Numbered from the stretch's first letter, positions 49,464-63,210 are shown. The stretch: DNA of 64,000 nucleotides from Tillus elongatus (GCA_964006375.1 OZ023262.1:88175654-88239653); one strand, 5' to 3'. A program made the numbers and translations. The notes: a model not told the origin generated them from the letters alone.

Positions 49464-49600
49464 ATATAAAAATTAAAACTGACCCGAGATATGCGTTTTA
49501 GGGGTCCAAGTTGGCGCTTGTTTGAAGAAATGTTTTAAAAATTCAAAAGGTGGGATATTCTTGTTAGTGAATTTTTTCTACGAAAATTCACTAAAACATT
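49462..49600 (+). repeat. R-family E module
   Basis: AAACTGACCCGAGATATGCG, GGCGCTTGTTTGAAGAAATG, then TTAGTGAATTTTTTCTACG and AAAATTCACTAAAAC. D is absent on the other side of the TA tract. Confidence 0.75.
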
Positions 49601-52600
49601 ATCATTTAACGATATTTTCAATAAAAGTGTGGTTACTCTCTGGCCATTTAATTTCCTTGAGCATAACAAGCTCCTGCCTTTGTAGTCTCCTCTATTATCT
49701 ACACAGAGAACTTTCAAAGAAAACGTTTTAATTCCACTTGTTCCACTTTGTTGATTTTCCCGCTGCTATTCACCGCAACATACTATCTACATAAGCATAA
49801 TTAAATTCGAAAGCTGAAAGCAAATGCATTCATCAGGCGAGCATGCTATGTAAAAAAAAGACGAATTCAGTGATCATCCCTAATTTCCTGTTTTATTTTC
49901 CCGAGTGGTCTTGTTACCGGAGAAAATATTAAAGGAGATACTGAGTTTAGAACTTCCCATAGTTTACAGTTGTTTTCGTGTCGGGTGATAGATGATACCT
50001 GACTTCTTCATTGTAAAAAATCATACTTGGTTGGCATAATACTTCAACTTTTATATACCTCTAAATTTAGTGTATTTGCAGATTGGTAGTGTTGGGTCGA
50101 ATAAGCATAGATTTTCATATACAGGATGTACCTTATGACTCCCTTCTTTACTCCCTTTTAGCTTTTATATCTCTTTTATACCGATGACCAACTCTTACTA
50201 CTTAAACGCAACCGCACAATCCCTAAGCAGTCATTGGTAAAAGTAAATTTACCGGGAAGTTAGGTGGCCGCCAGCTTTTAAGCAGTCGAGACCGGCGGGG
50301 TTCTTAAATAAGATGTTATACAAGGCGCCACTTGATTGTTACACCTACTCCCGGATTTTCTGATAAATTGTTAATTAGAACTAGTTACCTTAACTCACCA
50401 GTGATCCAACTCCAACCAAGAACATATTAGATCACTCTATACCTAATACACACTGCAAGAGAAACACGTACACAAAGGCACTCTTGTTCGTCAATGCTCA
50501 CACACTTGTGAGCCACCTATATCACTGACCAAATTTACTGAGTAAACACCTGGGCAAGTTTCAGGAGTGAGACTAACTTCAAATAAATCGAACAAACCGT
50601 TTACCACAGGACAAAATATCAATTTATTGTTAAACGAACAATGAAACACCAAGAAGTTAAAATGTACATGCAATAATCACTATTCTGACCTGAAAAGCAT
50701 AAAATATCTACACCTCAGTTCAATAAATCTATCTCGCTAAAACTTCAAGTTGTTATTATCAATTTTCCAGTGGCTCAGTAGCCTATGATCTCACTAATTA
50801 TATCAACAATTAAAAATTACCAGACGTGCCCACGCTTAGCTCACATATCTAACATTCATCTACTCAGAGTTAGTAGCCAAGAACTTTAAATAGCATCAAA
50901 ATGTTATTCTAGGTTGACAAAATAACGTAATGTTCAGTTTTATAGCAATCAGTCTCACAAAGTATCACAGCTCTCTCAAATGCAAAGTAATTATATGAAT
51001 GTGAAGCATTCATCAACCTACTCGAGAGCTTTATTTGTTTCTTTGCAATAAAAATTATCAATTTACACAAATGTAAATCATGAATAATATTTCTATATTA
51101 ATTAAAGCTGTTAAACATTTAAATTATCAAAAGGTCTTGTCTCACTCTTATCTGATAGAACTTATCTGAACAAATATGACTCCCTGTCTTGATCTTCCTC
51201 AACTTCCTCCTCCAATTAAGAATTCACTGTCCATAAACGTGTCAGCCCTTTTGGGACACCTATACAGTCTGGAACCCTGCTACTACGGTTAATTGCCACC
51301 ACGGAATATACTGCAACTACGAAATTGAACTGCCACCATACTACTTCAGAGGCTTAAAAAGTGACTAATAACCATCTACTGAATCGCCTGTTGCTAAGCC
51401 AGTACAACGACCACCATATACCCACTAGGATAACTTCCTCGTTATACTGAAACATCTACTTTCCAAACAACACAAGGATAATTGCCTCTCAATACTAGGC
51501 ATTGCAATAGATGTTAATTATGGAATTTCCTTCCTACACTGAAATAATTAACATCCAATACTTGGGTAACTTCCACCCTACACTAAAATATTGCTACCCT
51601 ACACAAAAACATTTAATTTCCAATACTAGGGCAACTCCACCCTACAGTGAAATATATAATTTCCAATACTCGAGCCACTTCCACCCTACACTGAAATACT
51701 TAATTAACAGCTATTAATCATTGAATTTCCAATACTATGGCAACTTCCACCCTACACTACGACCCTAAAGACACAAAAAAAACATGAATGTAACTAATGC
51801 TAAACCACACAATTACCTTTCACCTCCTATCTGAGGGCAATTAAATTACCACCGGCTATGTAGTTGATTCACACGTTGACCAGGGTGCGATCTCTGTAGA
51901 AGTTACGTCTTTGAAAACGTGGCACACCAAGATAGCATATTGATTCCCCGATTCACGAGTGGTTGTGTCTTCCTTCACCTCTCCTGGACACACACAACCA
52001 TAAATCAAGTGTGGATAAATCCCTAAACTCCCAGAGTAGATACCACCTATCTGTCTATCTAGCTTCCCACACTTAATTTTCACCGGCTCTCTGGTACGGC
52101 CACTTACTTCTTCCTACGCTCTTTAACCGCTCGTTTTACTTCAGCCTCTCTTCACTCTCCACCGTCACGTTCTTCCTCGCCCGCGATTCTCTCTCGGCAG
52201 GGCTTGCGCCGGCGATATCTCGCTCTCTTTGTTCCACCTAGTCGTCCGACATCTATCCAACGCTATCCCTCCTTCAGTGATAGTCTCGATACGTGCCACT
52301 AGCTGTCGCTATTCAACCTCGATTTACGTCGATGCTTCCAAGTACACACCATGCGGTCATATACAGCCTGCCCCATAAAAACAAACAGGCAACAAGTGAA
52401 CAATTCAACAAACCAAGTCGTAAACCATATCAAGAAAGCATAGATCAATCCAAAAAAAATCAGTAAAGGGAGAAAGGCTATTTTAAATTGATTAAAATCA
52501 TAGTAAATATACCAACAGTTATAGCCAACGATTTTATACCGTTACAACCTATAGAATTGGAATTATTTTTGCACTGGAGTAACGATTGATAATAATTTTC

Positions 52601-53269
52601 ATTGTAACATTTAAAAAAGGATTAATGCAATCGTTACCGTACTATGCCCCGAGCCCCCTTTCAAATTAATTCCAAACTTCAATTACTTTAAAGAAAATCT
52701 GCTAATTATTAAGATCGTAATTTAAAATTTAAATAAGTAAATACTGTATAGTTTTAAACAGAGATTTTGTAGCGGCTTTTACTGATATTGTTACGGTTAC
52801 TCAACTAGTTAAAAACATGGGTGTTGGTCAATTAAGAGGATAAAAAGTTAATTAAAGTGGATACTTACTTTTTCTGGGTGGACTTTGACCAAAATCTTAT
52901 ATTTTTCAGACCTTTAGCACAAAGTTCTGACACTCTAAATCGATTACTATCAATTCGGTATCTATATATCACCATAATTATATAGCTTATCGGCTTAATA
53001 AAACTTGGTTAGGAAATTTATTTCAATAATAGACAGAGGTGAAACACAACAATAGTTTTTTTATTAATTATTTAAGACAAAAACAGTGAGATAAATGTTT
53101 ATTTGTCATGTTAAAAATAAATCAATTACTAAGTACTGAGTTTTAAAATGGGTCTGATATGAAAAAGTTTTTAAATATAATAATGTATCTATCTGGCCAG
53201 ATATGTTAGTTTATTTGTCGTAAGTACATGCCCTGCTCCACAATAAATTAAAGTGGAGCCTAATGTGTT
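49601..53269. other. Long gene-free stretch
   Basis: The longest region with little recognisable repeat. 52080-52370 is C/T-rich and GC-richer (CTCTCTCGGCAGGGCTTGCG). 51510-51775 is a minisatellite. Short frames (for example 51856-52083 on minus) show no family resemblance. An LTR or promoter-type function for 52080-52370 is possible but unsupported. Confidence 0.4.
51510..51775. repeat. Irregular minisatellite
   Basis: About five degenerate units around AATTTCCAATACT.GGG-CAACTTCCACCCTACACTGAAAT, spaced about 45-70 bp. Confidence 0.7.
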
Positions 53270-53405
53270 CCTTCTTAATGAATTTTCGTAGAAAAAATTC
53301 GCTAATGGGGAGATCCCGAGTTTTGAATTTTGAAAAAAAAAATTGTAAATGAGCGCGAACTAGGACCTCTAGAACCCATATCCGAGTCAGTTTAAATTTT
53401 TATAT

Positions 53406-54055
<650 letters not shown>

Positions 54056-54147
<92 letters not shown>
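54056..54147. repeat. (TA)n microsatellite
   Basis: 92 bp; right of the insert. Confidence 0.95.
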
Positions 54148-54150
<3 letters not shown>

Positions 54151-54480
54151 ACCGATAACAAAAAATAATGGACCGATTTTGACAAAATTTGGCATGTACC
54201 TTCCTTTTGTAAATGGCTTGAATAGGTTCGTTAGTCAGGAAAATCGGACGAGGTTTTCCGGGAAATTTTTGAGTTATCTTTCGAAAAAAAATTTTAGCTC
54301 AAAAAATAAAAAATCTATGACAACCAAATTTCGTAAGTGGGTTTATGATATAAAAAGTAAACTATACACAAAAATCTATATTTCTATGTTACAAGGAAAA
54401 AAAGTTATAATACAATATTTTGTGACAGATAATTTCTATGAAAATTCATCACCATCACGCACTTGCTGCGTCCAGGCTTT

Positions 54481-55131
54481 TTTATTTTAAATATATCATT
54501 TAAATTTGGAAGAGTCAAAAGGTAAAATTGATATCAATTTTATTCTATTAAAAAATATCTATATTTATTTTCCAATTAAAATAAATCAAAAGGACGGATT
54601 TTTTTATTTTAATTGGCAGCACTTCTCAATTAATTATGTAAGCTAAAAAATTTTAATTCAAGTACAGAAATTTTGCTAATAATCTAAGATTATAACTTAA
54701 GTAGAATACAGTTAAATTATTATCATGTAATACTTTTAACAATGTCACTTCGAAATAATTTAAAAAAAATTAATGGTTTCTAAATGGCCTTTAACGTGAC
54801 CTGTTTCTTGTCGAGAAAAAGTTTATATGAAAAAAAAAAAAGTAGATTCATTCCGTTTGCAAGACTTACTTGTTACCTTCTGTCTAATCATCAATTTCTT
54901 ATCAAAATTGAAACTGTACTTAACATCAATATTTCAAACCCAATACAATGACCAAACCCTGAAATTGGGGTTGAAATTTCCAAACTAAAAAAAATAGTTA
55001 CGAAAGTGTGGCGATTTGATATGGCAACACCGGTCCGGAAATTTCTATTCGATAGTTAATGCCCTACAATTTTTTATCCGGTTGCTCTATCGTATAGCTC
55101 TATCCGTACACCTCTGTCATTTAATAAAAAA
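54481..55131. other. Gene-free stretch
   Basis: AT-rich, nothing recognised. Confidence 0.4.
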
Positions 55132-55743
55132 TCTGGACGCAGCAACTGCGTTATGGAAGTGAATTTTCATAAAAATGTTATTAATAACAAATATGTCTCT
55201 TTAATGCAAGCAGGAATCAATCTGGTCACCGGTATAACCTATATAGTAGAAACAATGTACCATATTTTACCAAAATAACTTGTTTGAAAATGTACAAAAA
55301 TTTTCCGAAAATAAACTTAAAACGTTTCCGAGAAAACTCGTTTCTTAGCTGCCGAGCCTTAGGTTAATAGCAAATTGCGTTATTTTGAGGCGTTCACTAA
55401 AAATTCTCTACCAAAACGTACTTACTGCGTCTCGATTTTTTTTACAAACATGCATCATATTTCGATGAAAAGTGCAAAAATGCAATAAGGAATGTTCAAA
55501 ACAAATTGTAGGTATCACCAACGCGTTATGGGCCATCCTGTGATTGTTAAAATAATTTTATAAGATGCAGCTCAAGACAGCCTATAGGTAACGTATAAAA
55601 AATTTTCTCGTATCTTGCGTAATAAGAATTATACTGAGCTGTACCGTAGAAATGCGTCACCTTGGTTATATGTAAACGGAAAGTTAACCCGGAGATGAAT
55701 TCTAGAGTGCCTAGTTTGCGCTCATTTGAAGAAATCCTTTTAT

Positions 55744-55748
55744 AATTC
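55744..55748. repeat. Gypsy target-site duplication, left
   Basis: AATTC, repeated at 61312-61316. Confidence 0.9.
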
Positions 55749-55966
55749 TGTGGTACACTAGGATTGACAATAACACACAACGTTCTATAGTAACACAATA
55801 GTTTTATTAATATATATATAAATGTCTCGATACACAGTGAGTTATTCTGTATCTTCACTAGGCCGCGTTACATTCAACAATGAATATCTTTTCCCAACCT
55901 TCGTGCTTCGTTCTCAGTCCACGTTATCTCTTGGTGACTCATTATGCTCCGTAACCGGTCGCCACA
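55749..55966 (-). repeat. 3' LTR of the young Gypsy
   Basis: 218 bp, TGTGG..CCACA ends. Base-for-base the same as 61094-61311. The minus strand carries ATTTATATATATA and AATAAA, usable as TATA box and polyadenylation signal. The last 53 bp next to the PPT encode the end of the pol frame. Confidence 0.95.
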
Positions 55967-58900
55967 ATCCCTCCTTTTTCTTCAGCTTCAGTGGTGGTAT
56001 CCTTGTAGGTGTGATGTCGTCCTCGTGCTCGATAACGGAGCGACCGGCTGGTGTGGAATGGCTGGAGGCGGCGTGATCAGTTGAAGAGCTAGTTGGGACA
56101 AAAGTTAAATGTTTGAAATATTCTGCTGATTCTCCCGGTACTTTTTTTACATGTGTCGTGTGGCGTTTAAATGTTTTCCCATCTTTATTTAGCGTAACTT
56201 CATTCCCTTTTCTTTCTATCACTTCATACTCTTCGTCGCGAAATCTACCCTCTAGTTTATTTGCCCTCGCCATGTTCTGTACTATTACTTTATCCCCCGG
56301 CTGTATATCGCACTCTTTTGACCTTCTAACCTTATCTTCTCTATCCTTTCCTTTTTGCTTCATAATCATATCATTGTCTTTGGCTTCTTGATCGCCCTCG
56401 CTCTTTACAAGGTCGGATATAGAAGGAATTTTGTCACGAATATTTCTACCCAATAGTAGCTGTGACGGCGACTTTCCTGTTGTTCCGTGTGGTGTGACAT
56501 TGTACATCAAAATGAAGTTTCTTATTTCGGTTCGATAGTCTCTTTTATTAGCATGCGCAATTTGAAGTCTCTTTAGTATTGACTTATTTGCATTTTCGAC
56601 TTCGCCATTGGCTTGGGGCCAATACGGTGGAGTTCGTATTAGCTCAATGTTGTGACTGTTACAAAAATCTACAAATTCTCGGCTCACAAATTGTCTCCCG
56701 TTATCTGCTCTGATGCGCCTTGGGAAACCCAGTCTTGAAAACATCTCTGTTAAATGCTCGATGATTATGGATGATGTTGTGGATTTTAGAAATTTGATCT
56801 CTTGATATCTGGAGTAATAATCGATTATAACCAGTACCATATCTCCGTTTGGCAGAGGCCCCATCAGGTCTATGGCCAGACATTGCCAAGGCTCTTCTGG
56901 AAACTTGTGGCGTGACATCGGAGGTGGTTTGTTAGGCTGTGATACCAAGAGACAGTCTCGGCATTTTTTTACGAATTGTTCCGTATGTCGATCTAACAAT
57001 GGCCACCAAACCTTTGCACGCAGACGCCTTTTCATGACTGTTTCTCCAGGGTGCCCTTCATGCGCTAGTTCTAAGACTGGGTTTATTAACGATTGGGGAA
57101 TCACGAGACGATTACTTCTCAACAGGACTGAATCCATAGATGATAGCTCTGATTTGAACGGGGAGTATATGTTTTTATCTGCAGTGGGCCAAGAGTTGTT
57201 ATTAAGTTTGTTTATTGCTTCTGTTATTTCTTTATCTATCCTGCTTTCCGCAATAACTTGTGATATCTTCAACGCTTTGGGTGTGCTTCTTTCTATCACT
57301 GAGAAAATGTGTCTTTCGGTTCCAGCATCAAATGACTTTTCGTTTTCTAACTTGCAGAGCCTTGAAACTGAATCTGCAATGTTAAGTTTACCCGGTTGAT
57401 ACTTAACTTTAAATTTAAAGGCTTGTAGTCTAAGTAGCCATCTCTCGATGCGAGCCGGCGGTTTTGATGTTGGTCTAAATATAGTTTCAAGAGGTTTGTG
57501 GTCCGTAACGAGTTCGAATTCTAGTCCTGCTAAATATAAATGAAACCGTTCTACTCCCCATACCAAAGCTAAACTTTCTTTTTCTGTCTGTGAGTAGCGT
57601 CTTTCAACGTCCGACAGACTTTTACATGCGAATGAGATTACTTTAGGGTTATCCTGCTTATCCAGCTGCAGCAAAACTGCTCCTAGAGCTACAGGACTGG
57701 CATCTGCAATAAGCCGGGTACGCCGCTGTGGGTCAAAATATGCTAATGTTGGGAGCTCGGCCAAGTAACCCTTAAGCGTATTGAAGTGCTGTTGGTGAAT
57801 ATCCGTCCATACGAATTTCTCATTAATTTTCGTTAATTGGCGCAAAGGCTCTGTTGTCGTTCCTAGATCGGGAATAAATTTTCCGAGGTATGTCACCAAG
57901 CCCAAAAAGCTACGTACTTCTTCTTTATTTTCCGGTGGACGAAAATCTTAAATGGCTTTTACTTTCCTCTTGTCGGCATCTATACCTCTGTTAGATATCT
58001 TGTGACCCAAAAAGTCTAATTCTTGCACCTTTATTCGGCACTTTGTTTTGTTTAGTGCAACATTGTTTTCCTTGAGGACATTTAGAACCTCCTTAACACA
58101 TGTGTCGTGTTCTAATTCAGAAGATCCAAATATAATTATGTCATCTAAATAATTTAAGCAATTTTTACACGATGATAGCATCCCTTCAAATATTCGCTGG
58201 AATATTTCGGGTGCCGAATTGACTCCAAACATCAACCGTTTATATCGGAACATTCCTTTGTGAGTAATGAATGTTGTAATAGGACGACTATCTGGGTGTA
58301 ACTCAAGTTGGTGATAGGCGTTTAACAAATCGAGGCGTGAAAAATAGTTTGCATTTCTGAGCTTAGTTAAGAAGGAGTCAAATGTCGGCAAAGGGTAGTT
58401 CTCTCTTTGGATAGCTTCGTTTGCTCTACGCATATCAACGCAGATTCGAATGTCTCCGCTGGACTTAAAAATAACAACTACCGGTGATATCCAGGCGCTA
58501 GGTTCCATTACTCTTTCAATTATGTCATTTTGTAAGGCCTCGTTCAGCTTGTCTTCGACCTGTGATTCGACTGCGACTGGAACTCTTCTTACTGGTTGTT
58601 GTACGGGTTTTACGTATGGGTCTATGCATAGTTTTACTAAAACATCTTTTACTTTGGAAAACGGGGTTGTTTTCTCTATTTTATTTACATTAAGTCCTAA
58701 CTTTAATATTCCCAATTCCTTGGCTGTATCTTTTCCCACTATGGAAATGTCTCCATTTGTTACCACGTAAAAAGTTGTAATGAGCTCACGTTCACCTGGG
58801 ATGTTAATTGTTGTTGTGAATCTGTATTTAATTTCGAGTGACCTACTAGTGCCATATGGTTTTAGCGAATCCGTATTCTTTGTGGTAAGATCCCAAATAA

Positions 58901-59954
58901 TTGCGTTATGTGAAGAAAGTGATTCCCAGTCAGTTCCTCTTATTATGTTGGCCTTTGACCCCGAATCTATAAGCAATACTAATTCAACTCCACCTACTAA
59001 ACATTTCACCAAGTCGTCGTGCGAATCATCTTGGTTGGACTGCTTTGCTTTATGGACACTAAAACAGTCAAAATTATTGCTGTCATTTCCTGTTGGGTCC
59101 GCTTCCGTTTCTTCAGTATCCACAAAATTTACCCCCAATCTAAATCGTTTACCACCTCGGGGAAACTTGGACTGGAATGGTCTTTTAGGTGTTTCGCGCG
59201 TTCTACAACAGATAGCAAAATGACCTTGAAAGCCACACTTTCGACATTTGACTTCTTGGGCCGGGCATACTTTTATATTATTATTATGGTTAGTTTTCCC
59301 ACACCTCGAACATGGGTACACTTGTCTGTTGTGCTTTGTTCCAATTTTGTTTACTGTCAGAGATGAGGCACTTTGGTCACTTGAACCTGCACTCATAACC
59401 GTTGATTGGTTTGCTATTTGTTCGTGCACCTGACACAGATCAATAATTTCATCGAGAGTGCGTTCCTTTTCCAAAAGTTTCCTTTTCAAATCTGGTGAAG
59501 CCCAACTATCAATAATTTTATCTTTCATGTTTATTTCACTAGCTTCCATAACACTACTACCGAAAAAACAACGCTTCGCCTGTTGTCTTATCTTCAACAA
59601 GAATTTGTTAAAGTTTTCACTTTCGTCTTTCTTGATACCTCGGAATACATGGCGTTCAAATGTAGAATTTTGTTTGGGAGAAAAGTAGTCTGATAATTTA
59701 TCCACTAGTGTTTTAAAAACGTCGACATTTTCTTCCGTATTGACTGACCCAATAGCTCCTGGTAAACTATAAGCTACCTCTTGTAACTGTGGACCGCCCA
59801 GGTGCAAAAGTTTGTTTCTCTTCTTTACAACATCGGTGATGTCTTCTGAGGCTAGGTATAGATCTAGCGCTCTGAGCCATTTCTCCCACTCCGCTCTAAG
59901 TAAAGCCTTGTCGAGGGTATCGCATAAGAATGGTCTGATTCCTGTCTCTGCCAT
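55914..59954 (-). pseudogene. Gypsy gag-pol polyprotein with one in-frame stop
   Basis: Single frame of 1347 codons including the final stop. ATG at 59954 is fixed by an in-frame TAG three codons upstream. Residues 1-200 are capsid-type gag. CCHC knuckles lie at C215-C230 (CX2CX4HX6C) and C237-C250 (CX2CX4HX4C), and protease DSG at 330-332. RT holds RICVDMRRAN (503-512) and YLDD (602-605). TAA at 57950-57948 interrupts after KVKAI. The same frame then gives RNase H ADAS, TDHKP and NIADSVSR. In the integrase, zinc residues are H-x-x-H and CRDC, with catalytic D-D-x35-E (IDLMG, RADNG, GEVEN). Basic C-terminal segments follow. No gag-pol frameshift is needed. The frame crosses the PPT and ends in the 3' LTR. 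Confidence 0.9.
55967..55983 (-). other. Polypurine tract
   Basis: Minus strand GAAGAAAAAGGAGGGA directly abutting the 3' LTR; start of plus-strand DNA synthesis. Confidence 0.85.
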
Positions 59955-60531
59955 AGTTGACTAGGAAAGAAGAAAACAAAGAATAAAGAATCAAAAGTAT
60001 GTTATATCAATTTCCATGCGCACGCGAGAAAAACCTAAAAAGCTCTCAATCCAAAGTACGGCTTTTTCTGTACCAATTTTTTTTTAATGACATATTATGT
60101 AATATTTAGATGTCTAAATCGAACACTTTATGGGCTACATGAGACCTAGCATAAAGTTAATATAAACATTACTTCAAACAAGAATTTTCTCCGTTTAACA
60201 TACGTCATCAGTTGGCAAAAACATTCGGTTAAATAGGTAGCGCGACACAATAAAGCAAAATATAAACAAAATAAAATATAGTGTCGTAATGGTTAATATT
60301 TGTTTAAACTTGCCGATATTGTTATTATATACGTACATACATAAATACAATTAAATGTACTTTTAAGTGATTTCATTCAGCTGATTTTGTTTACAATATA
60401 ATTCCCAATAAATTCAGAGTTCTCATTTTAATAAAACATGTTTATCAAGTCGCATTTATCTTATCTCGATTTGTCGTAGGAATATGTAGTAAATATTTCA
60501 CTAAAATATAATATCATTTCTAAATATATAT

Positions 60532-60572
<41 letters not shown>

Positions 60573-61078
60573 TATATTTATTCGCGTGCGCATTCTTATT
60601 GTAAAAAAAAAGCAAACTCATGATTCATACTCGTTGGTTCATAATTGGGAGTCTTTTATACACACATATATACACATATATGTACACACATACATACACA
60701 CATATTTGGCTCACAGCCATCCTCTGTTTAATTTTCTCTCTTTCTTTGGTGCTCACAGCCCTACGTTTTTTTTCTTTCTTTGGTGCTCACAGCCCTACTT
60801 TTTGGTGCTCACAGCCCTACTTTTTGGTGCTCACAGCCCTACTTTTTTTTCTTTCTTTGGTGCTCACAGCCCTACTTTTTTTTTCTTTGGTGCTCACAGC
60901 CCTACCTCGATGCCCACAACAATACACATGCATCCCGTAGGCATCGGAATCCAAGTTAATATTAAAAATGTAGTCATGTTTAGTGTGTCAAAAAAAAACA
61001 TCTCATAATTAAATTATTATCTCTGTACAGTTAAGAATTCTTACCTTTATAATTAGACGTATATAACAGGTTTAAAGA
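59955..61078 (-). other. 5' leader of the young Gypsy
   Basis: About 1.1 kb between PBS and the gag ATG, long for a Gypsy leader. No conserved frame; it holds the minisatellite below and a short TA/CA tract at 60526-60575. Confidence 0.7.
60748..60905 (-). repeat. Minisatellite in the Gypsy leader
   Basis: Six copies of GGTGCTCACAGCCCTAC (starts 60748, 60782, 60804, 60826, 60859, 60889), separated by T/C-rich spacers of 5-17 bp. In the element's RNA sense this is GTAGGGCTGTGAGCACC plus A/G-rich spacers. Confidence 0.9.
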
Positions 61079-61091
61079 ATCCTCGTCGCCA
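61079..61091 (-). other. Primer binding site, tRNA-Ser(GCT) type
   Basis: Minus strand TGGCGACGAGGAT, two bases after the 5' LTR; complementary to the 3' end expected of tRNA-Ser(GCT) including CCA. Confidence 0.8.
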
Positions 61092-61093
61092 CT

Positions 61094-61311
61094 TGTGGTA
61101 CACTAGGATTGACAATAACACACAACGTTCTATAGTAACACAATAGTTTTATTAATATATATATAAATGTCTCGATACACAGTGAGTTATTCTGTATCTT
61201 CACTAGGCCGCGTTACATTCAACAATGAATATCTTTTCCCAACCTTCGTGCTTCGTTCTCAGTCCACGTTATCTCTTGGTGACTCATTATGCTCCGTAAC
61301 CGGTCGCCACA
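61094..61311 (-). repeat. 5' LTR of the young Gypsy
   Basis: 218 bp, identical to 55749-55966; supplies the promoter for minus-strand transcription. Confidence 0.95.
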
Positions 61312-61316
61312 AATTC
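61312..61316. repeat. Gypsy target-site duplication, right
   Basis: AATTC, same as 55744-55748. Confidence 0.9.
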
Positions 61317-61682
61317 AAAAGCCGCGGTCTCCTTAATAACAAATATTTTCTAGGAAAATTAGGTAAAAGTTATTGACCGTTAAACCATAAACTTAACTAA
61401 AACTACTTCCAAAGCATCAGAGAAAGTGTCTATTTGAAATGAATTTTCCGAACATATTTTATTAAAATGAAGGGCAATGATGGTTGAAGCTAGAACTTGA
61501 GGGTTTGCAGAACACTCTTAACAAAATACGTATTTATTTTAGATTCCTTGCCTAAATGTTGCCAATTTTGACGTTTCAAATGGCGAGTTTTTACGTTTCG
61601 AGGAAAACCCCATTTTTTTCCTCAAATGCCTCTAACTTCTTTGTCTTTAAACTTACAGACCTCAATTTTGGTAAAATGTTCA

Positions 61683-61793
<111 letters not shown>

Positions 61794-62069
61794 TGAAAGT
61801 GACATTGGATATGGGTTCTAGGGGGCCTAGTTCGCGCTCGTTTGTAAAATTGTTTTCTAAATTCGAAAGTCTACGACTGTGTTAAATATGGAATTGTTTC
61901 ACTAGGTTAGGGCAAGAACAAAAACCAGATATGCTATTTAAATTGAATTAAGTCTTAAAACTTTCATCTATTCTTTATTAAATTATTTTTTATACAAAAA
62001 CTTGCTAAAAAATTAATCCGAATAACAACAATCTGATTAGATAACAGTAAAGTAAAATGAGGCTTAGAA

Positions 62070-62635
62070 AAGGTCTGGACGCAGCAATTGCGTTATGGAA
62101 GTGAATTTTCTTAAAATGTTTTCAATAGAAAATATGTCCTTTTAATGCAAGCAGGATTCAATTTGGTCACCGGTATAACCTATATAGTAGGAGCAATGTA
62201 CCATATTTTACGAACATAACTTGTTTAAAAATGTACAAAAATTTTCCGAAAATAAACTTAAAACATTTCCGAGAACTCATTTCCTAACTGACGAACCTTA
62301 GGTTAATAGCAAATTGCGTTATTGAATTTTGAAGCGTTTAATGAAAATTCGCTACTAAAACGCACTTACTGCGTCTCGATTTTTTTTACAAAGATGCATC
62401 ATGTTTCGATGAAAAATGCAAAAATGCAATAAGGAATGTTCAAAAAAAATATAGGTATCACCAACGACTTATGGGCCATTCTGTGGTTATCAAAATAATT
62501 TTACAAGATGCAGCTCAACACCCTATAGGTGACGTATACAATTTTTTCTCGTATCTTGCTTAATAACAATTATATTGAGCTTTACCGTAGAAATGCGTCA
62601 CCCTGTATATATGTAAACAGAAAGTAAACCCGGAT
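62070..62635 (+). repeat. R-family copy (A and B modules)
   Basis: TCTGGACGCAGCAATTGCG start, A end CGCACTTACTGCGTCTCG (62360-62378), then B to AAACCCGGATATGGG at 62637, where it is joined abruptly to another A module. Confidence 0.8.
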
Positions 62636-62933
62636 ATGGGTGAATTTTCATAAAAATGTTTTAAATAGCAAATATGTGTCTTTTTTTAAAGAAAGCAGGC
62701 CTCAGATTTGGTTTACCAGTGTGACCTATATAGTAAAGACAATGTCCCATATATCATCAAAAGAACCTTATGGTTGGAGATGTACAAAAATGTTTCGAAA
62801 ATAAACTTAAAATGTAATGTTCCCGAAAAAAACTAGTTTCCCGGCCGACAAACCTTATAGGTTAATAGCAAATTGATCTATTCAAATTTGAAGCAGTTAA
62901 CAAAAATTCGCTACCGTAACGCACTTGCTGCGT
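62636..62933 (+). repeat. R-family A module fused to preceding B
   Basis: TGAATTTTCATAAAAATG without its hairpin start, through the module to ACGCACTTGCTGCGT at 62919-62933. Confidence 0.75.
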
Positions 62934-63210
62934 CCCGAATTTCTTTTCTTACAAACATGCATTATAATTACGTGGTCGAAGTTCGATACATTAAAGGTTA
63001 CCTCAGAACTTGCACCGACCGGGGAAACCGACTATCTAATTAAAACAAAGCATTGTTTAATCTATTTGGACCGAGCAGATTTTAATACAAATTTGCTACC
63101 ATAACGCACCTGCTGCGCCCCGAATTTCTTTTCTTACAAACATGCATTATAATTACGTGATCTAAATTCGATACATTAAAGGTCAGCTCAGAACTGGCAC
63201 GGACCGGGGA

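Larger units (their letters stand above)
55749..61311 (-). mobile_element. Young Ty3/Gypsy retrotransposon, mag-like
   Basis: 5563 bp. Identical 218-bp LTRs, 5-bp target duplication, PBS, PPT and one long gag-pol frame on the minus strand. Identical LTRs indicate recent insertion. Domain order gag, protease, reverse transcriptase, RNase H, integrase is that of Ty3/Gypsy. There is no envelope frame. The only visible lesion is one in-frame TAA in the polymerase. Confidence 0.95.

Noticed and set aside
52080..52370. CpG-island promoter
   Set aside because: GC-richer and pyrimidine-rich, but no downstream gene, no consistent core promoter elements and no transcript evidence.
56872..57399. 175-residue plus-strand frame
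   Set aside because: Antisense to the Gypsy integrase/RNase H region; no independent family resemblance.
55914..57905. Separate second pol gene starting at 57905
   Set aside because: The apparent first Met is a TTG codon. The frame is continuous with the upstream gag-pol frame apart from one TAA, so it is one interrupted frame.
62995..63075. Possible hammerhead core in the 186-bp array (GGGGAAACCGAC)
   Set aside because: No CTGANGA partner or stem II is present upstream.
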